Assembly: GCA_963922715.1 (NCBI GenBank)
Contig: CAWUJT010000118.1
Coordinates: 1-5,602, forward strand
From: CAWUJT01 sp963922715
GTDB taxonomy: Bacteria > Pseudomonadota > Alphaproteobacteria > Rhodobacterales > Rhodobacteraceae
Reading direction: 5' to 3'
DNA length: 5,602 nucleotides
The number at the start of each line of letters is the position of its first letter. The first letter of the stretch is position 1. The notes under the pieces are model-generated. The model did no database searches. It was not told the origin of the DNA and worked only from the letters and a program-made list of their open reading frames with translations. Shown one piece after another: positions 1-5,602 of this stretch. A program made the translations under genes and the position numbers.

Positions 1-12
1 GGCTGAGTAAAC

Positions 13-1020
13 TTACCCTTCTGTCGCGCGTTTCAACCGCTGTGCGGCATCTTTCAGCCCAAGTTCGCGTTGTGTTGGCTCTATACCGATAGATTGTTCC
101 TGTAGGTTACCGTCTATGGTTTTCAAAACCTCGATTAACAAGTTATCGTTCAGACCCGACAGCGCCTCTTTGGATGTATTCAAACTTTCCGCCGGTATGC
201 CTTCGATATAAATGATTTCATGCCGATCAAAAAGCAGATGGATGTAATCGACCGTACTTTGTTCTCGCAAGTATATGGTATCATTGTTCACAAGATAACG
301 CGCGCGTATCAGAAGCTCTGCTTGGCCCGCATCAATCACATCTTCACGCTGGTATATAAAAAGCCGGTGATCGGGCGAAAGCAGTAAATCCGCCGCGTTG
401 TTTAATGCCCCTTTGGTGACGAAAACCAAAGCTCTGGCCCCTTCGGCATTCGCCCGTTGCCGCCCAATCCAGCGCAGAGGCTGAGGCCCATGATCGCGGG
501 TCAAAACCCGATCCCCAGGGTTGAGGCGTTCAACGGGAAGTTGCGTGCCATCCTCCATCGTAATGTGTGTGCCTGGGGTGAAACTCACCGAGGCTTTGGT
601 ATGCAAGATCTCTTCAGAATTGAGCGGCTTGGCCTCAAGCAACGTGTACTGCCCGCCAGAAGACAGAGAATCAAGGGGCAGCACAAAATCGTTTTGCCCA
701 GTTGAAAGAAGAAGCACCGCCACCCGTTGTCCGCGGTTATTGAGTAGTGTGTAATGGGCGACCATGTGCACCGCTTCTCCTGGCACACCGATCATACTTT
801 GGCTGCTGACACAGGATGCGCCAAGTGTCGTCTTTTGGACAACCAGTTCAGCAGAAACAGCGCCGCGTTTGAGCTCTAAAATATCGCCAGGGCAGGCGTC
901 ATCTGGATCCCCCAGGCCTTCGCCCAGCCCCGCGCCAACGGTCACCGGAAAACTTTGCACCGGATACACCATAAGACGCATAAGATCAGGTGGTATGTCA
1001 GGGCTTTTTTTATGTTCCAT
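13..1020 (-). CDS. Stand-alone Hint (hedgehog/intein-type) domain protein
   Basis: A 335-residue protein of the Hint_2 type that is frequent in Rhodobacterales. The Hint fold spans about residues 144-282. Visible blocks are SFTPGT (146-151), then GDRVLTRDHGPQPLRWIG (169-186), LSPDHRLF (214-221) and YIHLLFDRHEII (259-270). Residues 20-135 look like the beta-rich N-terminal region that often precedes Hint in roseobacter proteins. The residue before FTPGT is usually Cys, the nucleophile of hedgehog and intein self-processing; here it is Ser146. There is no intein C-terminal splice junction and no flanking host protein, so splicing is not expected. I see no signal peptide, membrane segment or RTX repeats. 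The ATG at 1020 is preferred over an in-frame TTG two codons upstream; no strong ribosome site precedes either. The gene is divergent from the SDR gene. Its role is unknown; self-cleavage or attachment of a partner is only conjecture. The domain call is firm, the function is not. Confidence 0.85.
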   Translation of the reverse strand: MEHKKSPDIPPDLMRLMVYPVQSFPVTVGAGLGEGLGDPDDACPGDILELKRGAVSAELVVQKTTLGASCVSSQSMIGVPGEAVHMVAHYTLLNNRGQRVAVLLLSTGQNDFVLPLDSLSSGGQYTLLEAKPLNSEEILHTKASVSFTPGTHITMEDGTQLPVERLNPGDRVLTRDHGPQPLRWIGRQRANAEGARALVFVTKGALNNAADLLLSPDHRLFIYQREDVIDAGQAELLIRARYLVNNDTIYLREQSTVDYIHLLFDRHEIIYIEGIPAESLNTSKEALSGLNDNLLIEVLKTIDGNLQEQSIGIEPTQRELGLKDAAQRLKRATEG

Positions 1021-1121
1021 TTTCAATATATGGCATACGTTTAAGGTAAATTCAGTGAAAGATGTCTTTTGTTTTCGATTGGATTAAAGTGACTGTAAAC
1101 TGCAGGGAAAAGGAATACGAC
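1021..1121. promoter_or_regulatory. Divergent intergenic region, Hint gene / SDR gene
   Basis: This 101-base gap separates two start codons facing away from each other, so promoters for both genes should lie here or slightly inside the genes. It is AT-rich towards the Hint gene. I could not pick a convincing -35/-10 pair in either direction. The only clear signal is the ribosome site AAGGA at 1110-1114, seven bases before the SDR ATG. Confidence 0.4.
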
Positions 1122-1901
1122 ATGGAACTTGGGATTTCTGGAAAGCGCGCGCTGGTTTGCGCCAGTTCGAAAGGTTTGGGGCGTGGCTGTGCCGAAGCGT
1201 TGGCGGCTGCGGGCGTCGACATTGTGATGAATGCCAGGGGCAAAGACGCATTAGAAGACGCGGCGGACGATATCCGCAGTAAACATGGTGTCCACGTGAC
1301 CACTGTGGCGTGTGATATAACAACACCAGAAGGTCAGGAGGCCGTTTTGCATACCGCAGGCCCCATCGATATCCTTGTGACCAACGCGGGCGGTCCGCCC
1401 CCGGGGATGTGGTCTGATTGGACACGGGATGATTTTATCGCAGCCCTTGATGCCAACATGCTAGCCCCAATTGCCTTGATGAAAGCCACTTTGCCGGGCA
1501 TGACAGAGTGTGGCTGGGGACGGGTGGTAAACATCACCTCCCAATCTGTCAAAGCGCCGATTCCGGTTCTGGGGCTTTCGAATGCGGCCCGCACCGGGTT
1601 GACCGGATATGTGGCGGGCACATCCCGGCAAGTCGCCCCGTTTGGGGTGACTATCAACAATTTGCTGCCTGGGATTCATGCCACGGACCGTGCTGTTTCC
1701 CTTGATACAGGGGTAAGCAAAGAGAAAAGTATAAGTCTTGCAGAGGCCCGAACACAACGTGAGGCCACGATTCCAGCGCGCCGCTATGGAACAGCAGAGG
1801 AATTCGGCGCAGCCTGTGCCTTTTTATGTTCACAGCATGCAGGCTTTATTGTGGGTCAAAATATCCTTGTGGATGGCGGCGCGACAAATATGACAATTTA
1901 G
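1122..1901 (+). CDS. SDR-family oxidoreductase, atypical FabG-like
   Basis: A 259-residue protein of usual SDR length with a single Rossmann domain. The N-terminal cofactor loop is ASSKGLGRG (14-22), a departure from TGxxxGxG. NAGG (88-91) follows the fourth strand, and Asn112 fits the structural Asn of the SDR tetrad. NITSQS (137-142) holds the expected catalytic Ser140. At the YxxxK position, aligned by the 13-residue spacing from Ser140 and by the following RTGLTGY block, the protein has Ser153 and Arg157. The LPG loop (182-184) and the closing VDGG (250-253) are normal. The pattern matches a known SDR subgroup annotated as beta-ketoacyl-ACP-reductase-like that lacks a perfect tetrad. Substrate and activity are therefore unknown, and a role in fatty acid synthesis should not be assumed. 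The ATG at 1122 is chosen because AAGGA sits seven bases upstream and the fold starts at once; an in-frame ATG at 1062 would add 20 unrelated residues. It appears monocistronic. Confidence 0.9.
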   Translation: MELGISGKRALVCASSKGLGRGCAEALAAAGVDIVMNARGKDALEDAADDIRSKHGVHVTTVACDITTPEGQEAVLHTAGPIDILVTNAGGPPPGMWSDWTRDDFIAALDANMLAPIALMKATLPGMTECGWGRVVNITSQSVKAPIPVLGLSNAARTGLTGYVAGTSRQVAPFGVTINNLLPGIHATDRAVSLDTGVSKEKSISLAEARTQREATIPARRYGTAEEFGAACAFLCSQHAGFIVGQNILVDGGATNMTI

Positions 1902-2017
1902 GCGCTCTTTGCCATTACCGAAAACCATAAGATTTGTTTGTGCGGCGCAACAATCACTTGAATTTCTTCTCATTTCTCGTGATCTGCACTGCAACCGTGA
2001 CCTAATTTCGACATTAT

Positions 2018-2046
2018 TTGAAATTAATGAAGATTTAAGATCTAAA
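2018..2046 (+). promoter_or_regulatory. Possible promoter of the pilin-like gene
   Basis: TTGAAA at 2018-2023 and TCTAAA at 2041-2046 are 17 bases apart and resemble a housekeeping -35/-10 pair with five and four matches to consensus. A transcript would start near 2053 and have a leader of about 24 bases. The region is AT-rich, so chance matches are likely, and no activity can be shown from sequence. Confidence 0.3.
2024..2039 (+). promoter_or_regulatory. CtrA-like binding motif, TTAA-N7-TTAA
   Basis: Two TTAA half sites at 2024-2027 and 2035-2038 are separated by exactly seven bases, the spacing of the alphaproteobacterial CtrA box (TTAA-N7-TTAAC). The final C of the consensus is G here. 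The motif ends 38 bases before the ATG of the pilin-like gene and lies within the spacer of the proposed promoter. In Caulobacter, CtrA controls the pilA pilin gene, so the location is plausible. The local AT-richness lowers its weight. Confidence 0.35.
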
Positions 2047-2076
2047 TATTCGAAGCTTTCAAAGAAATTATAAAAC

Positions 2077-2778
2077 ATGAAAATTTTAGCAGAAAACCAT
2101 TTTTTAACGGATCAAAATGGTGCTGTAACAATAGATATGGCCGTCTTAACAGCTGGTGCCATTGGTTTGTCGGTTGTTATTTTTAACAGTATTGGCGATG
2201 GTCTTTACGAATTGGGAGGTGAAATACGACTAAAGTTGTCGGGATATATCGATTATGCCGTGAATTACTTTGACTCCAACGATGATAGCGTCACTGGCAA
2301 CGGCGCAAATGTAGAGTATTCAAACGATCCAGGCAGTGACGGAGAAGCGGGCTATATCCACGTTGAGGATCGCGCAGGATCGGTTTCTTACGTCGAATTT
2401 ACTGAGCCAAGCGGTGACATGTCTGAAGCCGATGCCTTTAGCTACGACATTACCCAGTTCGACGACAGTGAACAGAATGTTTCAAGTGATAGCAATCCAG
2501 ATGTCGTTATTCATGGCACAAATAACGAAAGTCTTTATTCAGCTGAAGACCAGCCTGTGGGCACCGATGGAAACTGGACCACAAACACCATCCCCCTTGA
2601 GGAAGGATATTGGTATAACGACAGTGGAAATTTGGCCACGCAGGAAGAGATTGATGCCGTTATGTCAGATGTCGCATCCACTGAGATCAGAGCAGAGCAG
2701 AATACATCGACAACATCTAGTGGAAGTAACACTGAGGAAGTCGGCATGGACAATGTGGGATTTGTTGTAGAACCGTAG
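2077..2778 (+). CDS. Flp/type IVb-pilin-like protein with long acidic C-terminus
   Basis: A 233-residue protein. Residues 9-45 resemble the N-terminus of a Flp-type (class IVb) pilin: a short leader with Lys2, then DQNG at 12-15, AVTID at 16-20 and a hydrophobic helix at about 21-40. If a prepilin peptidase (TadV/CpaA type) cuts after Gly15, Asp20 falls at position +5, where classical pilins carry Glu5. The GAVT-D form is common in Rhodobacterales Flp-like proteins. After the helix the chain is strongly acidic: I count 37 Asp/Glu against 2 Arg and no Lys in residues 66-233. It is rich in Ser, Asn, Thr and Gly, and has no Cys anywhere. True Flp pilins are far shorter (roughly 50-80 residues), so this could be a minor pilin, a pseudopilin or an unrelated surface protein. 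No tad assembly genes lie in the window. The gene is AT-richer than its neighbours. No good Shine-Dalgarno precedes the ATG, and the preceding stretch is A-rich. The exported, pilin-like N-terminus is fairly convincing; the C-terminal region is unrecognised. Confidence 0.75.
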   Translation: MKILAENHFLTDQNGAVTIDMAVLTAGAIGLSVVIFNSIGDGLYELGGEIRLKLSGYIDYAVNYFDSNDDSVTGNGANVEYSNDPGSDGEAGYIHVEDRAGSVSYVEFTEPSGDMSEADAFSYDITQFDDSEQNVSSDSNPDVVIHGTNNESLYSAEDQPVGTDGNWTTNTIPLEEGYWYNDSGNLATQEEIDAVMSDVASTEIRAEQNTSTTSSGSNTEEVGMDNVGFVVEP

Positions 2779-2843
2779 TGTTTTTCATTCATGGTTTTGG
2801 AATGTTGGCTTCTTACCTGGCAGGGGCCCATCTTAACAACATT

Positions 2844-2868
2844 GCGATAACGCACCATCGCGTTTATT
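2844..2868 (+). terminator. Weak hairpin, possible terminator of the pilin-like gene
   Basis: GCGAT (2844-2848) can pair with ATCGC (2857-2861) around an eight-base loop, and the stem is followed by GTTTATTT. The stem is short and the T run is interrupted, so termination is only possible. A second small hairpin, GTGGC/GCCAC at 2882-2894, lies between the two convergent genes but has no T tract on either strand. Confidence 0.2.
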
Positions 2869-2937
2869 TGGATAGAATGGTGTGGCTTAGCCACTTCTGT
2901 GGTATCGATCTAAGAATTGCTGCTAGGATAAAAGGAT

Positions 2938-3705
2938 TCAAGTGAATTGTTCTCGCAAAAGCCGCTCTTCCAATCCATGGCCGGGGTCAAATAGCAATTT
3001 ATGGGTGATGCTGGGTTCAGAGACAACTTCAACAGCCACCACATGCGCCACAGAGCCCGAATCCGTATCAGCACGCACGGGGCGCTTGTCGCCTTCGATC
3101 ACGTCAAAACGCACCCGTGCCTCTTTCTGCAAAAGTGCACCACGCCACCGGCGCGGGCGAAACGCGGCCATGGCAGTGAGGGCCAAGACATCAGAACCGA
3201 TAGGCAGAATAGGGCCATGGGCTGAATAATTATAGGCGGTGGAGCCCGCAGGTGTTGAGACAAGGCACCCATCGCACACAAGCTCTTCCATCCGTACACG
3301 TCCATCGATGGATATTTTGAGCTTTGCAGCTTGCGGACCTTCCCGTAGCAACGCGACCTCGTTGATGGCTAAGGCAACCGTTTCCGCGCCCGCGCGATCC
3401 CAGGCCATCATCTTAAGGGGATTAATCTGGGCAAGTTCCGCAGCATAGAGACGATCAATCAATTCATCTTCATTATAGGCATTCATCAAAAAACCAACGG
3501 TGCCCCGGTTCATCCCATAAACCGGCACCTCAATCGCCATGGTGCTGTGCAGCGTTTGCAGCATAAAGCCATCGCCCCCCAGGGCCACGATCACATCAGC
3601 CTTTTCAGGGGCAACTTGCCCATATAGCGCCACAAGGCGCGCATAAGCCGCTTGTGCGTCTGGTGCCTCAGAGGCGACAAAGCAAAGATTCTGTGTTGCT
3701 GACAT
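2938..3705 (-). CDS. nadK: NAD kinase
   Basis: A 255-residue cytoplasmic enzyme that phosphorylates NAD+ at the 2' position of its adenosine ribose to give NADP+, the source of the cell's NADPH pool. Length fits the alphaproteobacterial family. The diagnostic blocks are all present: LGGDG (42-46), with Asp45 as the expected catalytic Asp; the NE motif (115-116, within AINEVAL); and STPAGSTAYNYSAHGP (150-165), the conserved substrate-binding segment. The order and spacing are normal and I see no disruption. The start at 3705 is preferred because AGGGGG at 3710-3715 lies four bases upstream and the fold begins directly after it. An in-frame ATG at 3798 would add 31 residues without homology-like character. 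The gene is convergent with the pilin-like gene and divergent from glyA. I see no regulatory motif in front of it. Confidence 0.95.
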   Translation of the reverse strand: MSATQNLCFVASEAPDAQAAYARLVALYGQVAPEKADVIVALGGDGFMLQTLHSTMAIEVPVYGMNRGTVGFLMNAYNEDELIDRLYAAELAQINPLKMMAWDRAGAETVALAINEVALLREGPQAAKLKISIDGRVRMEELVCDGCLVSTPAGSTAYNYSAHGPILPIGSDVLALTAMAAFRPRRWRGALLQKEARVRFDVIEGDKRPVRADTDSGSVAHVVAVEVVSEPSITHKLLFDPGHGLEERLLREQFT

Positions 3706-3843
3706 TGCACCCCCTGTATGTGTTTTCCATAGCCTGCACATGCTCCGGTATCGTTGGCAAGTCTCAACAACGTTCGGATTTCTTCTTTTCTCTGGCAAAT
3801 CGCCCCGCTATGAACAGACAGCTTCGCACAGAAAGGGTTTATC
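3706..3843. promoter_or_regulatory. Divergent intergenic region, nadK / glyA
   Basis: This 138-base region must hold promoters for both genes. The clear signals are the two ribosome sites: AGGGGG (3710-3715, minus strand) for nadK and AAGGG (3833-3837, plus strand) six bases before the glyA ATG. Hexamers such as TTGGCA at 3754-3759 and TATGAA at 3809-3814 occur, but they do not form a well-spaced pair. I see no glycine-riboswitch-like structure. Confidence 0.4.
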
Positions 3844-5133
3844 ATGAACGTCTCTCAACGCATTCCTGGATTTTTTACCGACAGTTTGGCCGACATTGAT
3901 GCCGATGTGCACACCGCTCTGCAAGCCGAACTTGGACGTCAGCGCGATGAGATTGAGTTGATCGCCTCTGAAAATATTGTCAGCCGCGCTGTGCTCGCGG
4001 CCCAGGGCTCTGTACTCACCAACAAATATGCAGAAGGCTATCCTGGCCGCCGCTACTATGGCGGGTGTCAGCACGTAGATGTGGTGGAAGAGCTTGCCAT
4101 CAACCGTGCCTGTCAGCTGTTCGGCTGTGGTTTTGCGAATGTGCAGCCCAATTCGGGCAGTCAAGCGAACCAGGGTGTGTTTCTGGCACTTCTGAACCCC
4201 GGCGACACGATCCTAGGTATGAGCTTGGATGCCGGTGGCCACCTTACCCACGGCGCGCGGCCGAACCTGTCGGGCAAATGGTTCAATGCTGTGCAATATG
4301 GCGTGCGCCGTGATACGCTGGAGATTGATTACGATCAGCTTGAGGCCCTCGCGCTGGAACATAAACCCAAACTGATCATCGCGGGCGGCTCGGCAATCCC
4401 GCGCCAGATCGATTTCGCGCGCTTTCGCACTGTCGCTGATAAGGTGGGTGCTTACCTCTTGGCCGATGTGGCGCATTACGCCGGTCTGATTGCCGCAGGG
4501 CACTATCCAAATCCGTTTCCCCATGTAGATGTGATCACCACAACCACGCACAAAACCCTGCGCGGTCCCCGGGGTGGTATGATCCTGACCGATGATGCAG
4601 CACTCACCAAGAAATTCAATTCCGCGATTTTCCCCGGTCTCCAAGGCGGCCCCTTAATGCATGTGATCGCCGCAAAGGCCGTCGCTTTCGGTGAGGCATT
4701 GCGTCCAGAATTCAAAGACTATCAGGCACAGGTCATCGCCAATGCCAAAGCCCTTGCTGCAGGCCTTGAACAAGGGGGGCTCGCCATCGTGACAGGGGGG
4801 ACGGACACCCATCTGATGCTGGTGGATCTGCGCCCCAAAGGGGTGAAAGGCAACACAACGGAGGACGCCTTGGGGCGCGCCTACATCACTTGTAATAAGA
4901 ACGGCGTGCCGTTTGACGATGAAAAACCCACCGTCACCTCAGGCATTCGCCTGGGCACACCTGCAGGTACAACGCGGGGGTTTGGTGTGGCCGAGTTTGA
5001 GCAGATCGCACAGTTGATTGTCGATGTCGTCGACGGGCTTGCTGCCAATGGCCCTAATGGCAACACAGAGGTCGAAATGGCGGTGCGCCTTAAGGTGCAG
5101 GCGCTGTGTGACGCGTTTCCAATTTATTGTTAA
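3844..5133 (+). CDS. glyA: Serine hydroxymethyltransferase
   Basis: A 429-residue cytoplasmic enzyme that uses pyridoxal phosphate (PLP) to interconvert serine plus tetrahydrofolate with glycine plus 5,10-methylenetetrahydrofolate, the main entry of one-carbon units. All hallmarks of the fold-type I family are present: ELIASEN (38-44), NKYAEGYPGRRYYGG (60-74), PNSGSQAN (102-109) and GGHLTHG (131-137), with the PLP-stacking His134. LADVAH (206-211) carries Asp208 and His211, TTTTHKTLRGPRGG (232-245) has the Schiff-base Lys237, and SGIRLGTPA (366-374) has the carboxylate-binding Arg369. Length and C-terminus (FPIYC) are normal for alphaproteobacteria. The start is supported by AAGGG six bases upstream. 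The gene is divergent from nadK and followed after 107 bases by an unrecognised gene on the same strand; I see no strong terminator between them, so co-transcription is possible. The gene looks intact. Confidence 0.98.
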   Translation: MNVSQRIPGFFTDSLADIDADVHTALQAELGRQRDEIELIASENIVSRAVLAAQGSVLTNKYAEGYPGRRYYGGCQHVDVVEELAINRACQLFGCGFANVQPNSGSQANQGVFLALLNPGDTILGMSLDAGGHLTHGARPNLSGKWFNAVQYGVRRDTLEIDYDQLEALALEHKPKLIIAGGSAIPRQIDFARFRTVADKVGAYLLADVAHYAGLIAAGHYPNPFPHVDVITTTTHKTLRGPRGGMILTDDAALTKKFNSAIFPGLQGGPLMHVIAAKAVAFGEALRPEFKDYQAQVIANAKALAAGLEQGGLAIVTGGTDTHLMLVDLRPKGVKGNTTEDALGRAYITCNKNGVPFDDEKPTVTSGIRLGTPAGTTRGFGVAEFEQIAQLIVDVVDGLAANGPNGNTEVEMAVRLKVQALCDAFPIYC

Positions 5134-5240
5134 GGTTGGCCTCGTGTTCCGGTGCGATTTCTTCACACTTTACTTGCCACGCAAACCTGTTGGTTACACA
5201 AGGGTTGGGTGGTTGTTCAAAATAGGACAAGCGACTTCAC

Positions 5241-5602
5241 ATGATGGACATACGCAAGAACCTCCAACCCAAACATGCTGCATGGCGGGAGTATTTTGAC
5301 CTGTGCGTCTTTCCAGGGTTTGACTATAAAGTTCCCCGAACCGAACAAGACGCTGAGGCCAAAATACATGCGGCACTTGAAATGTTACTGGAGGAGCGCT
5401 GGAAGCGGATCGAAAAACTTGGCGTGCTCGTCGAGCCCCTTGGTCTTGAGCTCGACTTTTCAGATACTTCTTTGCGACCTTTGAATGTGTTCTATTACGA
5501 TAACGTTGACAGGAACCAAGAACACGAACGTAAAGTGCTCTCGATTGAGTGGATCGAAGTCGGCGCGGATATCGCTGTCTACCTGACGGAATGTATTCTG
5601 AA
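5241..5602 (+). CDS. Unrecognised protein, 5' part only (runs off window)
   Basis: An open frame begins at ATG 5241 (a second ATG follows at 5244) and stays open for 120 codons to the window edge. An in-frame TAG at 5223-5225 rules out a start further upstream. The product begins MMDIRKNLQPKHAAW and includes FPGFDYKVP (about 24-32), a charged and probably helical stretch MLLEERWKRIEKLGVLVEP (about 48-66), and NVFYYDNVDR (about 84-93). It has no signal peptide or membrane segment and looks like a soluble cytoplasmic protein. I do not recognise the family. The ribosome site is weak: AGGA at 5224-5227 is 13 bases from the first ATG. It lies 107 bases after glyA on the same strand. The long open frame and balanced amino-acid composition suggest a real gene; shorter overlapping frames on either strand are shadows. 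Confidence 0.65.
   Translation, partial: MMDIRKNLQPKHAAWREYFDLCVFPGFDYKVPRTEQDAEAKIHAALEMLLEERWKRIEKLGVLVEPLGLELDFSDTSLRPLNVFYYDNVDRNQEHERKVLSIEWIEVGADIAVYLTECIL

Noticed and set aside
13..1020. The Hint protein as an intein inserted in a host protein
   Set aside because: There is no host protein sequence on both sides and no C-terminal His-Asn plus nucleophile junction. The N-terminal region belongs to known stand-alone Hint proteins.
1018..1026. TTG start for the Hint protein two codons upstream of the ATG
   Set aside because: The ATG at 1020 is available, and neither start has a ribosome site that would favour the rarer codon.
1062..1121. Longer N-terminus of the SDR starting at ATG 1062
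   Set aside because: It adds 20 residues with no SDR character. The ATG at 1122 has AAGGA seven bases upstream and begins right before the first Rossmann strand.
2069..2074. TATAAA just before the pilin-like ATG as a -10 element
   Set aside because: It ends two bases before the start codon, so a transcript would begin inside the gene.
3239..3448. Plus-strand frames inside nadK, and other frames inside glyA, the SDR and Hint genes
   Set aside because: They overlap genes with full family motifs, have no recognisable motifs and are explained as shadows of the real coding strand.
3706..3798. Longer N-terminus of NAD kinase starting at 3798
   Set aside because: The extra 31 residues do not resemble NadK, and the start at 3705 has a strong AGGGGG ribosome site and gives normal family length.
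3706..3843. Glycine riboswitch upstream of glyA
   Set aside because: The gap is short and shared with a divergent gene, and I see neither of the paired aptamer cores nor an expression-platform hairpin.
5275..5484. A 69-codon plus-strand frame after glyA
   Set aside because: It overlaps the longer open frame from 5241 to the window end, which has the better start context and protein-like composition.
1..5602. CRISPR array, insertion sequence, tRNA or attachment site
   Set aside because: I read both strands and found no regularly spaced repeats, terminal inverted repeats with a transposase, cloverleaf sequence or long direct repeats.

Overview
The window reads as chromosomal DNA of an alphaproteobacterium, most likely a marine Rhodobacterales (roseobacter-type) species. 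Four things point that way: a stand-alone Hint-domain protein of the roseobacter type, a Flp-like pilin N-terminus of the GAVT(I/V)D form common in that order, the sequence character of GlyA and NadK, and moderate GC in the housekeeping genes. The assignment rests on recalled family patterns, since no search could be run.

Layout: (1) 13-1020, minus strand, a 335-residue Hint-domain protein. (2) 1021-1121, a short divergent intergenic region. (3) 1122-1901, plus strand, a short-chain dehydrogenase/reductase (SDR) of the atypical FabG-like group whose YxxxK active-site pair is replaced. (4) 1902-2076, an AT-rich leader with a CtrA-like TTAA-N7-TTAA motif and a possible promoter. (5) 2077-2778, plus strand, an AT-richer gene for a Flp/type IVb-pilin-like protein with a very acidic, lysine-free C-terminal region. 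(6) 2938-3705, minus strand, NAD kinase (nadK), convergent with the pilin gene. (7) 3706-3843, a divergent region between nadK and glyA. (8) 3844-5133, plus strand, serine hydroxymethyltransferase (glyA). (9) From 5241 to the window end, plus strand, the 5' part of an unrecognised gene.

The two housekeeping genes, nadK (NADPH supply) and glyA (serine/glycine and one-carbon units), are intact and ordinary. The left half, 13-2778, looks accessory, with a Hint protein lacking the usual cysteine, an SDR lacking the standard catalytic residues, and an acidic pilin-like protein that may be under CtrA control. Nothing shows that these three genes form one system, because they lie in different transcription units. 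I found no mobile element, CRISPR array, tRNA or rRNA, and no clear new multi-gene system. The observations most worth following are the acidic pilin-like protein and the CtrA-like site in front of it.
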